64,000 nucleotides of DNA from Variovorax sp. OAS795 (GTDB lineage Bacteria; Pseudomonadota; Gammaproteobacteria; Burkholderiales; Burkholderiaceae_C), in contig NZ_JBEPOH010000001.1 in the NCBI RefSeq assembly GCF_040546685.1, positions 2,604,001-2,668,000 on the forward strand, given 5' to 3'. This document shows, in pieces, positions 47,663 through 57,124 of the stretch. The notes under the pieces are model-generated. The model was not told the origin of the DNA. It saw only the letters and a list, made by a program, of their open reading frames with translations, and did not search any database. The position numbers and the translations under genes were made by a program. Numbering within the stretch: position 1 is the stretch's first letter; each line of letters begins with the position of its first letter.

Positions 47663-49489
47663 TCACTTGGGCAATGCGAAGACAGTCAGGGAGCCGCCCA
47701 GTTCGGTGTACTGGGCCAGCTCCTTGTAGCCGCCGACGGCACCCAGGCCTTCGGTGCTCTTCTCGGGGTCGATGCCCGCGGCCATGCCGATGCCGGCCCA
47801 GCCGCCGATGCCCGAGAACACGCCCATGTACTGCTTGCCCTTGTGCTCGTAGGTGAACACGTTGCCGATGATCCCGGACGGGGTCTTGAACTTGAACAGC
47901 TCCTTGTTGATGTCCTTCGCATCGACGCACTTCAGGTAGCCTTCCAGCGTGCCGTAGCAGGAAATCCCGCCCGCGGTGTTCAGCGAACCGCTCCACACCG
48001 AGAACTTCTCGGCCTTGGTCTGCACGATCTTGCCGGTGCCCGCGTCCCAGGCGATGAAGTTGCCCATGCCGCCATGGCTGCCCGGCGTGGGATACATCGA
48101 CAGCGTGGCGCCCACGTACGGCTGGCCCGCGGTGTACTCGACCTTGAACGGCTCGTAGTCCATGCAGACGTGGTTCGTCGGCACGTAGAAGAGCTTGGTG
48201 TTGGGGTCGAAGGAGGCGGGTTGCTGGTCCTTGCTGCCGAGCGCCGCGGGGCAGACGCCCTTGGTGTTGACGTCCGCGCCGTTCTGCGCCGTGGAGTACT
48301 TGGCAACCACCTGCGGGCGGCCGGTCTTCATGTCCACGTGCGTGGCCCAGTTCACCTTGGGGTCGTACTTCTCGGCCACCAGCAGCGCACCGGTCACGCG
48401 GTCCAGCGTGTAGGCGAAGCCGTTGCGGTCGAAGTGCACCAGCGCCTTGGTCGGCTTGCCCTTGACGTTGATGTCCGCCAGGATCATTTCGTTGATGCCG
48501 TCGAAGTCCCATTCGTCGAAAGGCGTCATCTGGTAGACCCAGTTGACCTTGCCGGTATCGACGTCGCGCGAGAAGATGCTCATCGACCACTTGTTGTCGC
48601 CGGGCCGCTGCGACGGGTTCCAGGTCGACGGGTTTCCGGTGCCGTAGTACACGGCATTGGTCGCCTTGTCGTAGCTGTACCAGCCCCAGGTGGTGCCGCC
48701 GCCGATCTTCCACTGGTCGCCCTTCCAGGTCTTCAGCGAAGAGTCCTTGCCGACCGGCGCGAGCTTGCCGTCGGTCCAGGTCATGGTCTTGGCCGGATCG
48801 ATCAGCATTTCCTCGTCGGGACCCGTGCTGAAGCCCTTCCAGGCCAGCTTGCCGTCCTTGATGTTGTAGGCCGCAAGGAACCCGCGCACGCCGAATTCGC
48901 CGCCGCTGATGCCGGTGATGACCTTGTCCTTGAAGACGTGGGGCGCGTTGGTGTTGGTGGCGCCGACCTTCGGGTCGCCGTTCTTCACCGTCCACGCCAC
49001 CTTGCCGGTCTTGGCGTCGAGCGCCACCAGCGTGGTGTCGGCCTGTTGCAGGAACACCTTGCCCTCGGCATAGGCAAGGCCGCGGTTCACGGTGTCGCAG
49101 CACATGACGGCAATGACCGATTGGTCCTGCTTGGGCTCGTACTTCCAGATGATCTTCTGGGTTTCGATGTCGAGTGCGTACACCTTGTTGGGAAACGGCG
49201 AGTGCAGGTACATCGTCCCGTCGACCACCAGGGGCGAACCCTCATGGCCGCGCAGCACGCCGGTGGAGAAGGTCCATGCGACCTGCATCTTCCCCACGTT
49301 GCTCTTGGTGATCTGGTTCAACTTGCTGTAGCGCTGGTTGAACATATCGCCCGCTTGCGTGGCCCAGTTCTTGGAGTTGGCGATGTTTTTCTCCACGTCG
49401 GCATTGGCAAGCGCCAAAGCCGGAAGAGCCAGCATCGCGACGCCGATGTGCCGTACAAGACGGCCGGCGATCTGCCTGGAAAACTTCAT
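47663..49489 (-). CDS. xoxF: Lanthanide-dependent methanol dehydrogenase XoxF
   Basis: 608 residues with a signal peptide of about 29. The eight-bladed PQQ propeller has the vicinal disulfide Cys130-Cys131 (VMCCDT) and the active-site stretch DEWDFDG (Asp328, Asp330). Calcium enzymes (MxaF) have Ala at the second position; Asp there marks lanthanide binding, and with the signal removed the pair falls at about 299 and 301 as in known XoxF. The enzyme oxidises methanol in the periplasm. AGGAGA precedes the ATG. It is the first gene of the minus-strand run to mxaL. Confidence 0.97.
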   Translation of the reverse strand: MKFSRQIAGRLVRHIGVAMLALPALALANADVEKNIANSKNWATQAGDMFNQRYSKLNQITKSNVGKMQVAWTFSTGVLRGHEGSPLVVDGTMYLHSPFPNKVYALDIETQKIIWKYEPKQDQSVIAVMCCDTVNRGLAYAEGKVFLQQADTTLVALDAKTGKVAWTVKNGDPKVGATNTNAPHVFKDKVITGISGGEFGVRGFLAAYNIKDGKLAWKGFSTGPDEEMLIDPAKTMTWTDGKLAPVGKDSSLKTWKGDQWKIGGGTTWGWYSYDKATNAVYYGTGNPSTWNPSQRPGDNKWSMSIFSRDVDTGKVNWVYQMTPFDEWDFDGINEMILADINVKGKPTKALVHFDRNGFAYTLDRVTGALLVAEKYDPKVNWATHVDMKTGRPQVVAKYSTAQNGADVNTKGVCPAALGSKDQQPASFDPNTKLFYVPTNHVCMDYEPFKVEYTAGQPYVGATLSMYPTPGSHGGMGNFIAWDAGTGKIVQTKAEKFSVWSGSLNTAGGISCYGTLEGYLKCVDAKDINKELFKFKTPSGIIGNVFTYEHKGKQYMGVFSGIGGWAGIGMAAGIDPEKSTEGLGAVGGYKELAQYTELGGSLTVFALPK

Positions 49490-49575
49490 AAATGTCTCCT
49501 CACATTTCAGTGGGTTTCGAACACGATCATGGCAGCACCCGCGGATCTTTCGATCGCTTTGGCGAATGCTGCGGT

Positions 49576-49593
49576 CCGCAACATCCATGCCTG
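49576..49593 (-). promoter_or_regulatory. Putative sigma-54 promoter of xoxF
   Basis: On the minus strand the sequence reads AGGCATG-GATG-TTGCGG. GG and GC are 10 bp apart, with two differences from TGGCACG-N4-TTGC. The transcript would start near 49566 and leave a leader of about 77 bases. The rest of the 49490-50000 gap holds no gene. Confidence 0.5.
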
Positions 49594-49921
49594 CCGGTTC
49601 CAGGGTGGAGCAGTTCGAAGGCCGGCTTGTGTTCGATGCGAAGACACGCAGCGCCACTCGCAGGAGGCGCGCAAAAAACGGCCCTCGGGCGGCTCGCCGC
49701 AGCGTGCCGGAGTGGATTCGGACCTAGGGAAATCCCGGGCGTTCGACGCGTCCTTCGAGGCCGGGCACGGCGCATTGGCGCAGCGCCGCAAGCTGTGCGC
49801 ATCCAAATTTGACGCAAAGTGTCTCGTGCGAAGTACGGGTGTCCGGTGCACAGGGAGCGCGAAGGCGCCTGCGCGGTCGCCGAGGCGCAGCGCGGCACAG
49901 TGAAAACCCTTGGCGCGGCAG

Positions 49922-49937
49922 AGGCACAGAATTTGCG
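49922..49937 (+). promoter_or_regulatory. Putative sigma-54 promoter of the ABC/TonB operon
   Basis: AGGCACA-GAAT-TTGCG has GG at 49923 and GC at 49935 with the required spacing. The transcript would start near 49948, about 53 bases before the ATPase ATG. It is divergent from the xoxF element about 330 bp away, so one activator bound between them could serve both. Confidence 0.5.
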
Positions 49938-50000
49938 GATCGAATACAAACTGCAAGTACCCACGGAGCCCGAACTGCTCGAAATTCTTCATCGGCCTAC

Positions 50001-50714
50001 ATGCTGCGAACCATCGACTTAACCAAGCGCTATGGCACGCGCACGGCGCTGCAGTCGTTGTCGCTGCGCTTGCCCGCGGGCCAGTTCGTGGCGCTGCTCG
50101 GACCCAACGGCGCGGGCAAGTCGACGCTGTTCCAGGTGCTGACCGGCATGTTCGCGGCCGACGAGGGCGAGGTCGAGGTGGCGGGCCATTCGCTGCGCCG
50201 TTCCGCCACGGCTGCGCTGCGGCACATCGGGGTGGTGTTCCAGCAGATGTCGCTCGACCTGGACCTGAGCATCCGGCGCAACCTGCTGTTCCAGGCCGAC
50301 CTGCACGGCCTGCCGCGGCGCCTGGCCGAAGAGCGCATCGCCTCGGCCTGCGAGCGCCTAAACATCGACGCCGACCTGGACCGCAAGGTGCGCGAACTCT
50401 CGGGCGGCAACCGCCGCAAGGTGGAGCTTGCGCGCGCCGGCCTGCACCGGCCCGCCGTGCTGCTGATGGACGAGGCCACGGTCGGGCTCGACCCGAAGTC
50501 GCGCCAGGACCTGCTGGCCGCGCTGCATGCCGACGTGCGCGAGCGCGGCGTGTGCGTGCTGTGGGCCACGCACCGGGTCGAAGAGGCCGAGGGGGCCGAC
50601 CGGGTGCTCGTGCTGCACAAGGGCTCGTTGCTGGCGGACGGCACGCCGGCGGAGGTGGGCCGGCTGCTGGGCGGCGCGACGCTGGAGGCCGGCTTCATCG
50701 CGCGCACCGCATGA
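50001..50714 (+). CDS. ABC transporter ATPase, PQQ-associated type
   Basis: 237 residues. Walker A is GPNGAGKST, the signature LSGGNRRKVELARA and Walker B VLLMDEATVG; the H-loop is ATHRVEEA. It belongs to the ATPase group that accompanies PQQ-dependent alcohol dehydrogenase systems (TIGR03864-type). With the propeller, binding protein and permease that follow it forms one transport operon. Confidence 0.88.
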   Translation: MLRTIDLTKRYGTRTALQSLSLRLPAGQFVALLGPNGAGKSTLFQVLTGMFAADEGEVEVAGHSLRRSATAALRHIGVVFQQMSLDLDLSIRRNLLFQADLHGLPRRLAEERIASACERLNIDADLDRKVRELSGGNRRKVELARAGLHRPAVLLMDEATVGLDPKSRQDLLAALHADVRERGVCVLWATHRVEEAEGADRVLVLHKGSLLADGTPAEVGRLLGGATLEAGFIARTA

Positions 50715-50752
50715 AACAAAAAGAATCCGAGACAAAAAAATGGAGACATCGA

Positions 50753-51763
50753 ATGCCGCAAGTCCCTTTCCCTTCGTTCCCGGGCACGCTCATCCGTGCG
50801 GCCTGTAGCACCGGCGCGCTCGCACTGGTGCTGGCCGCGGCCAGCGGTGCCGCGGCGGCGCAGGGCACCGCCTACGTGTCGAGCGAAAAGGACAGCGCGC
50901 TGACGATGATCGACCTGAAGACCCTCGCCGTGAAAGGCACGATCCCGACCTGCAAGCGCGCGCGCCATATCCAGCTCACGCCCGAGCGCCAGATCATGGT
51001 GGCCTGCACCGACGCCAACCAGGCCGACGTGATCGACCCCGCGAGCGGCAAGTCGGTGCGGCGCATTCCGCTCGGCGACGAGCCGGAGGCCTTCGACCTG
51101 TCGCCGGACGGCAAGGTCATCTATGTCTCCAACGAAGACGCGGGCGAGGCCAGCTTCATCGATGCGGCCAGCGGCAAGAAGCTGCGCTCGGTCAAGGTGG
51201 GCGCCGAGCCCGAGGGTGTCAAGGTCAGCGCCGACGGCAAGACGCTGTACGTCACGTCCGAGGTGGCAAGCCTGGTGCACGTGATCGACACCGCGAGCGG
51301 CAAGGTGGTGAAGAACATCCGCGTCGGCAAACGCCCGCGGCGCATGGCGATCACGCCGGACGGAAAGGAGCTCTGGGTCACCAACGAGCTGGGCGCCAGC
51401 GTCAGCATCGTGTCCACCGCCACGCACGAGGTCACCGACACCCTGAAGTTCGAGGTGAAGGGCGCGCGCGCCGAAGACATCACGCCGGTCGGCATCCAGA
51501 TGACGAGCGACGGCAAGCGCGCCTTCGTGGGCCTGGGCCGCGCCAACCACGTGGCCTTCGTCGACGTGCCCGGCCGCAAGGTGAGCGCGCTGGTGCTGGT
51601 CGGCAAGCGGGCCTGGAACGTCACGCTCGACAAGGCCCAGGCGCGGCTGTACGTGGTCAACGGGCTCAGCGACGACGTCACGGTGGTCGACGTGGCGGGC
51701 GCCAAGGCGGTGAAGAGCGTTCCGGTGGGGCGCGTGCCCTATGGGCTCGTGATCGTCGAATGA
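50753..51763 (+). CDS. PQQ-system YVTN beta-propeller protein
   Basis: 336 residues. A signal peptide precedes repeats such as AYVSSEKDSALTMIDLK and LYVTSEVASLVHVIDTAS, the pattern of the PQQ-catabolism propeller family (TIGR03866-type). The ATG at 50753 follows a GGAGA; an ATG at 50711 overlapping the ATPase stop would add 14 residues. The role is unknown. The stop overlaps the next start. Confidence 0.85.
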   Translation: MPQVPFPSFPGTLIRAACSTGALALVLAAASGAAAAQGTAYVSSEKDSALTMIDLKTLAVKGTIPTCKRARHIQLTPERQIMVACTDANQADVIDPASGKSVRRIPLGDEPEAFDLSPDGKVIYVSNEDAGEASFIDAASGKKLRSVKVGAEPEGVKVSADGKTLYVTSEVASLVHVIDTASGKVVKNIRVGKRPRRMAITPDGKELWVTNELGASVSIVSTATHEVTDTLKFEVKGARAEDITPVGIQMTSDGKRAFVGLGRANHVAFVDVPGRKVSALVLVGKRAWNVTLDKAQARLYVVNGLSDDVTVVDVAGAKAVKSVPVGRVPYGLVIVE

Positions 51764-52938
51764 GGATGCGCGCAAAGGCAATGCGGTTCCGGGGTGCGGC
51801 GCTGGCCGCGCTCTTCGCCGCCACCTCGGGCGCGGGCGCGGCCGTGCTCAAGGCGACGCTGATCACGCCCGCGGACGATCCGCGGCTGGAGCGCTCGCGC
51901 GTCGAGCGCGCCTACCTCGGACACCCTGGCGGCCCGCTCGCCGAAGCGGTCGAGGTGGGCCTGGACGAGGCGAAGTTCGAGCTCGACGCGGCCGGTGCCG
52001 AGGTGACGCTGGCCACTGCCCCCGCGGCATCGCTCGATGCGGCGCGCGCCGCGGCGGTGGCGGCCGAGAAGGCCGGTGCGGCGGTGCTGCTGACCGACCT
52101 GCCGGCCGACTGGACGCTGGCCGTGGCCGATGCCGTGAAGCTGCCGGTGCTGAACCTCGGCGACCCGTCGGACCGGCTGCGCCAGCAGGACTGCCGGGCC
52201 CGCCTGTTCCACCTGATTCCGAGCGAACGCATGCGCAGCGACGCGCTGGCGCAGACGCTGGTGTCACGCAAATGGAGCAAGCTGCTCCTGCTGGTGGGCG
52301 GCAGTCCGCAGGACGCCCTCCGCGCCGCCACCGTGCAGGCCTCGATCAAGCGCTACGGCCTGCAGGTGGTGGCCACCAAGCCGTTCAAGCTCTCGGCCGA
52401 TCCGCGCGAGCGGGACCTGGCCAACCCGCTGCTGCTCACCGCGGGCAACAGCTACGACGCGGTGTGGGTGGTCGACAGCGACGGCGAATTCGCCCGCACG
52501 CTGCCCTACCGCACGGTGCTGCCCCGGCCGGTGGTGGGCGACGGCGGGCTGGTGGCGCTGGCCTGGCACGCGCAGTTCGAACGCTATGGCGCGCCCCAGG
52601 TGTCGCGGCGCTTTGCCAAGGCCGCCAGGCGCCCGATGACCGCGCAGGACTGGGCGGCGTGGATGGCGGGCAAGGCCCTTGCCGCTGCGGCCATCGCGGC
52701 GCCCAAGGGCCCGGCCACGGCCTGGGCCCAGGCCATCGCCAAGGGCACGCTCGACGGCTCCAAGGGCACCAACCTGAGCTTCCGCGCCTGGGACGGCCAG
52801 TTGCGCCAGCCCATGCTCCTGAGCGACGGGCAGGGCGTGATCTCGCAGGCCCCGGCCGAAGGCATGCTGCACCCGCGCGACGTGCTCGACACGCTGGGCG
52901 CCGACGCACCGGAGAAGCTATGTCCGACCGCACGCTGA
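51760..52938 (+). CDS. ABC substrate-binding protein, PQQ-alcohol dehydrogenase type
   Basis: 392 residues. After a signal peptide comes a two-lobed leucine/branched-chain-type receptor (LLLLVGGSPQDALRAA; YDAVWVVDSDGEFARTLPY). It matches the TIGR03863 type found beside PQQ dehydrogenases. In Methylorubrum, relatives of this set lie in the lut cluster used for lanthanide uptake, so the ligand may be a lanthanide or a chelate; this is inferred. Confidence 0.85.
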   Translation: MRMRAKAMRFRGAALAALFAATSGAGAAVLKATLITPADDPRLERSRVERAYLGHPGGPLAEAVEVGLDEAKFELDAAGAEVTLATAPAASLDAARAAAVAAEKAGAAVLLTDLPADWTLAVADAVKLPVLNLGDPSDRLRQQDCRARLFHLIPSERMRSDALAQTLVSRKWSKLLLLVGGSPQDALRAATVQASIKRYGLQVVATKPFKLSADPRERDLANPLLLTAGNSYDAVWVVDSDGEFARTLPYRTVLPRPVVGDGGLVALAWHAQFERYGAPQVSRRFAKAARRPMTAQDWAAWMAGKALAAAAIAAPKGPATAWAQAIAKGTLDGSKGTNLSFRAWDGQLRQPMLLSDGQGVISQAPAEGMLHPRDVLDTLGADAPEKLCPTAR

Positions 52939-53810
52939 AACCCGCCAAGACGCCCGTGGGCGATAGCGCCGAGCCGCTCGCACGGCGCGGCGCGGCGCAC
53001 GCGCTGCAGGCCATGCGCGCCATCGTGCTGCGCGAGCTCTTCAAGTTCTCGCAGCAGACCGGCCGGCTGGTGTCGGCGCTGGTGCGTCCACTGTTGTGGC
53101 TGGCGGTGTTCGCGGCGGGCTTTCGCAACGTGTTCGGCGTGGCGATCGTCGAGCCCTACGACACCTACATTCCGTACGACGTCTACATCGTGCCGGGCCT
53201 GGTCGGCATGGTGCTTCTGTTCAACGGCATGCAGTCGTCCCTGGCCATGGTGTACGACCGCGAGATGGGGCTGATGCGCCTCCTGCTCACCGCGCCGCTG
53301 CCGCGGCCCTGGCTGCTGTTCTCCAAGCTGTGCGCCACGGCGCTGCTGTCGGTCCTGCAGGCGCTGGCCTTCGTGATCGTGGCCGTGCTCATCGGCACCG
53401 AGCTGCCGCTCGTGTCGCTGGCCGGCCTGCACGCGCTGGTGGCGCTGGCCGCGGGCGCGCTGATGCTGGGCGCGCTGGGCCTCTTGCTGTCGGTGCACAT
53501 CAAGCAGCTGGAAAACTTCGCGGGCACGATGAACTTCGTCATCTTCCCGATGTACTTCCTGTCGACCGCGCTGTATCCGCTCTGGAAGCTGCAGGAATCC
53601 GGCGCCGAGTGGGTGTACCAGCTCGCGCGCTTCAACCCCTTCACCTATGCGGTGGAGTGGGTCCGCTTCGCGCTCTACGGCAAGGACCCGGGCCTGGCGC
53701 CCTATGTGGTGCTCGGCTGCCTCGCGGTTTTCTTCGGCCTCGCATGCTGGGGGTACGACCCGCAGCGCGGCTTCGGCGGCCTGACCAAGCGCGGCGGAGG
53801 CCCGCCATGA
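52920..53810 (+). CDS. ABC permease, PedC-like
   Basis: 296 residues of the ABC-2 permease type with six membrane helices (starting LVRPLLWLAVFAAGF). The segment EMGLMRLLLTAPLPRPWLLF is the usual ABC-2 motif. It matches the TIGR03861 permease of alcohol-linked ABC systems. ABC-2 permeases often export, so the direction of transport is open. It overlaps the neighbouring genes at both ends. Confidence 0.85.
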   Translation: MSDRTLKPAKTPVGDSAEPLARRGAAHALQAMRAIVLRELFKFSQQTGRLVSALVRPLLWLAVFAAGFRNVFGVAIVEPYDTYIPYDVYIVPGLVGMVLLFNGMQSSLAMVYDREMGLMRLLLTAPLPRPWLLFSKLCATALLSVLQALAFVIVAVLIGTELPLVSLAGLHALVALAAGALMLGALGLLLSVHIKQLENFAGTMNFVIFPMYFLSTALYPLWKLQESGAEWVYQLARFNPFTYAVEWVRFALYGKDPGLAPYVVLGCLAVFFGLACWGYDPQRGFGGLTKRGGGPP

Positions 53811-54802
53811 GCGGGCAGGGTGCCTGCAGCCGGCGCCGCTGGCTGCGCGATGCGGCGGCCCTGGCGCTCGGCGCGTCGGCGCTGGCGCGCGCGGCGGCTT
53901 CGACCGAGCCGTTTCCCTCGCGCGCCATCACGCTGTGGGTACCCTGGCCCGCGGGCGGTGCCACCGACATCTCGCTGCGCGTGCTGGCCGAGCTGGCCTC
54001 GGTGGCGCTCGGCCAACCGGTGCTGACGGAAAACCGCGGCGGCGCCGGCGGCACGCTGGCCATGCCGGTGCTGCAGCAGGCGCGGCCCGACGGCTACACC
54101 ATCGCGCAGATGCCGCAGACGGTGTTCCGCGCACCGCACACGCAGAAGGTGCTGTGGGACCCGATCCGCGACGTGACGCCCATCATCCAGGTGTCCAGCG
54201 TGACCTTCGGCGTGCTGGTGGCGGCCGCGAGCGGCTTTCGTTCGCTCGAGGACATGTTCGCGTTCGCGCGCGCACGGCCCGGCGAGCTGACCATTGCCAC
54301 CAACGGCATCGGCACCACGCCGCACATGGTGCTGGAGGCGCTGTTCACCGCGCGCGGCCTGCGCTACATCCACGTGCCGTACAAGGGCACGGCCGAGCAG
54401 CTGAATGCGATTGCCGGCGGGCAGGTGATGGCCGGGGTCAACTCCACCGGCTTCGGGCCCGCGGTCGACTCGGGCACGCTGCGGCTGCTGGCGATCTTCT
54501 CGGGCGAGCGCTCCAGGCGATGGCCCCAGGTGCCCGTGCTGCGCGAGCTGGGTTTCGACATCGTGGCCAAGTCGCCCTTCGGCCTGGCCGGGCCGCGGGG
54601 CCTGCCGCGCGGCGTGGTCACGGTATTGCACGACGCTTTCAAGAAGGCCATGTTCGATCCGCGCTTCAGGGACGAACTGGCCAAGTACGACCAGGAGGTC
54701 GATTACCTCGGGCCGGAGGCGTACGCGCAATCGTGCCGCGAGATCTTCGCGCAGGAGCGTGCCATGGTGGAGAAGCTGGGGCTCGCGCGCACCGGCACTT
54801 GA
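53807..54802 (+). CDS. TctC/Bug-type periplasmic binding protein
   Basis: 331 residues with a signal carrying Arg-Arg (CSRRRWLRDAAALAL) and the conserved opening ITLWVPWPAGGATDISLR. Bug proteins bind small carboxylates such as citrate for tripartite transporters. No TctA/B membrane genes follow; instead it sits between an ABC permease and a TonB receptor, so it might bind a carboxylate chelate brought in by the receptor. Its start overlaps the permease stop by four bases. Confidence 0.85.
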   Translation: MSGQGACSRRRWLRDAAALALGASALARAAASTEPFPSRAITLWVPWPAGGATDISLRVLAELASVALGQPVLTENRGGAGGTLAMPVLQQARPDGYTIAQMPQTVFRAPHTQKVLWDPIRDVTPIIQVSSVTFGVLVAAASGFRSLEDMFAFARARPGELTIATNGIGTTPHMVLEALFTARGLRYIHVPYKGTAEQLNAIAGGQVMAGVNSTGFGPAVDSGTLRLLAIFSGERSRRWPQVPVLRELGFDIVAKSPFGLAGPRGLPRGVVTVLHDAFKKAMFDPRFRDELAKYDQEVDYLGPEAYAQSCREIFAQERAMVEKLGLARTGT

Positions 54803-54814
54803 GGAGGAGAATCC

Positions 54815-57109
54815 GTGATCCGATCGAAGCAGACGACGAACCGCCGCCTGATCGGCCTGGCCGTGGCCGCTGCCGCCTTGCCGGCGGCTGGGCAGGCGCA
54901 GGAAAGCGCGCCGCAGGCGGGCAGCCTGCCGACCGTGGAGGTCGTCAGCACCACGCCCGTGCCGGGCATCGAGGTGCCGAAGGACCAGATCCCGTCCAAT
55001 GTGCAGACGGCGGACGATGCGCACCTGCGCCGCGCGCAGAGCCTCAACCTGCCCGACTTTCTCGCCACGCAGATGCCGAGCGTGAACGTGAACGAGATCC
55101 AGGGCAATCCGTACCAGGTCGACGTGAACTACCGCGGCTTCAGCGCGAGCCCGGTGCTCGGCACGCCGCAGGGCCTGTCGGTGTACCAGGATGGCGTGCG
55201 CATCAACGAGCCCTTCGGCGACGTGGTGAATTGGGACCTGATTCCGAAGGCGGCCATCTCGAGCATCACGCTGCTGCCGGGCTCCAACCCGCTGTTCGGC
55301 CTCAACACGCTGGGCGGTGCGCTGTCGCTGCAGACCAAGCGCGGCGACACGCATCCGGGCACCGAGCTGGAGTTCCAGGCCGGCTCCTTCGGCCGCGTGA
55401 GCACGGAGCTGTCGCACGGCCGCAAGCTGGCGAACGGCGGGCACCTGTTTCTCTCCTTTGGCGGGCTCAACGAGGACGGGTGGCGCAACCATTCGCCGTC
55501 GCGTGTGCGCCAGCTCTTCGCCAAGGTCGGGCAGGACAGCGGCAAGCTCTCCTGGGACCTGAGCTTCACCCATGGCGACAACCGGCTGGTGGGCAACGGC
55601 CTGCTGCCCGAATCGATGCTGATGCAGGACCGCAAGCAGGTCTACACGCGGCCCGACCGCACCGGCAACCGCATGTCGATGCTCACGCTCAATGGCAGCT
55701 ACCGGCTGAACGAGCAGCAGACGATCTCGATGACCGCCTACGCGCGGCGCTCGCGCTACAGCACGCTCAACGGCGACCTGAACGACGATTTCAGTCCGCC
55801 CGACAGCCTGAACTCGGGCGTGGAAAACCGCACCTACACGCGCCAGCACGGCGAAGGCGTCGCGCTGCAATCGACCTATGCCGTGGGCATGCACCAGCTC
55901 ACCTTCGGTGCTTCGATCGACCGCGCGCGAACGCACTTCCTGCAGACGGAAGCCGAAGGCCTGCTGGACGCCACCCGCGCCGTGGTGCCGCAGGAAGAAG
56001 CGCAGGTCGATGCGCTGCTCGCGGGCAAGAGCCGCACCGCGAGCCTCTATTTTTCAGACCTGGTGACGCTGCGGCCGGACCTGCAGCTGAGCCTTTCGGG
56101 CCGCTACAACGACACCCGCGTGACCACCCGCGACGACGGGCGCGCCTTGCTCGGCCTTTCGACCCGGCTCGATGGCGAAGGGCGCTACAGGAAGTTCAAT
56201 CCCGCGATCGGCCTCACGTGGCAGGCGACGCCGCAGCTCACGGCCTATGCGGGCTGGAGCCAGGGCAGCCGCGCGCCGAGCCCGATCGAACTGGGCTGCT
56301 CCGATCCGGCAAACGCCTGCGTGCTGCCCAATGCGCTGCAGTCCGACCCGCCGCTCAAGCAGGTGGTGTCGCAGACCTTCGAGACCGGCCTGCGCGGGAC
56401 CTTCGCCAAGGACCTGCGGTGGAACGCATCGGTGTTCCGCACGGTCAACAAGGACGACCTGCTGTTCGTCAGCAGCGGGCTGTCGCGGGGCTACTTCAGC
56501 AACTTCGGACGCACGCTGCGCCAGGGCGTGGAGCTCGGCCTCTCGCAGCAGACCGAGCGTGTCGACTGGTCGGTGTCGTACAGCTACCTGCGCGCGCGGT
56601 ACGGCTCGCCGGCGTGCCTGGTGGCCGAGGCGAACAGCAGCGCCGAGACCAATCCCGCCTGCACCGGCGAGGGCGAGATCGCGGTGCGGCGCGGCGATCG
56701 CCTGCCGGGCCTGCCGGCGCATTCGCTCAAGTTCAACGTCGATTGGCGCGTGACCCCCGGCTGGACCCTCGGCGCGCAGTACCGCGCCTACTCGCGGCAG
56801 ACGGTGCGCGGCAACGAGAACGGCCTGCACGCACCCGACGGGGATCTTTTCAGCGGCAGCGGCCGCATCGGCGGCTATGCGCTGCTCGACCTCACCACGC
56901 GATGGAAGCTCGGGCGCAACGTGGAGCTGTTCGCCAAGGTGGCGAACGTGTTCAATCGCCGCTATGCCACCGCCGGCCAGCTGGGACGCAACGGTTTCGA
57001 TGCGAGCGGTGCGGTGCTGGCGCCCGATGCCTGGCGCAATGGGCAGTTCGTGGCGCCAGGCGCGCCGCGCGCCGTATGGGTCGGGGTGCGGGTGCAGCTC
57101 GGGGCCTGA
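54815..57109 (+). CDS. TonB-dependent outer-membrane receptor, candidate lanthanide/chelate uptake
   Basis: 764 residues. Signal peptide, then plug domain (about 50-170, with FLATQMPSVNVNE and PLFGLNTLGGALSL) and a 22-strand barrel ending in FAKVANVFNRRYAT and the C-terminal GVRVQL. The GTG at 54815 follows a strong GAGGAGG. The receptor closes an operon beginning at the sigma-54 element near 49.92 kb. Next to xoxF it is the natural candidate for bringing in lanthanides or a lanthanophore, in the manner of LutH; the ligand is not shown by sequence. Confidence 0.85.
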   Translation: MIRSKQTTNRRLIGLAVAAAALPAAGQAQESAPQAGSLPTVEVVSTTPVPGIEVPKDQIPSNVQTADDAHLRRAQSLNLPDFLATQMPSVNVNEIQGNPYQVDVNYRGFSASPVLGTPQGLSVYQDGVRINEPFGDVVNWDLIPKAAISSITLLPGSNPLFGLNTLGGALSLQTKRGDTHPGTELEFQAGSFGRVSTELSHGRKLANGGHLFLSFGGLNEDGWRNHSPSRVRQLFAKVGQDSGKLSWDLSFTHGDNRLVGNGLLPESMLMQDRKQVYTRPDRTGNRMSMLTLNGSYRLNEQQTISMTAYARRSRYSTLNGDLNDDFSPPDSLNSGVENRTYTRQHGEGVALQSTYAVGMHQLTFGASIDRARTHFLQTEAEGLLDATRAVVPQEEAQVDALLAGKSRTASLYFSDLVTLRPDLQLSLSGRYNDTRVTTRDDGRALLGLSTRLDGEGRYRKFNPAIGLTWQATPQLTAYAGWSQGSRAPSPIELGCSDPANACVLPNALQSDPPLKQVVSQTFETGLRGTFAKDLRWNASVFRTVNKDDLLFVSSGLSRGYFSNFGRTLRQGVELGLSQQTERVDWSVSYSYLRARYGSPACLVAEANSSAETNPACTGEGEIAVRRGDRLPGLPAHSLKFNVDWRVTPGWTLGAQYRAYSRQTVRGNENGLHAPDGDLFSGSGRIGGYALLDLTTRWKLGRNVELFAKVANVFNRRYATAGQLGRNGFDASGAVLAPDAWRNGQFVAPGAPRAVWVGVRVQLGA

Positions 57110-57124
57110 ACCCGCGCACCGCAA

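Noticed and set aside
49628..49647. Imperfect dyad TGTGTTCGATGCGAAGACAC upstream of xoxF
   Set aside because: The arms do not match well and the sequence does not recur at the other sigma-54-like promoters.
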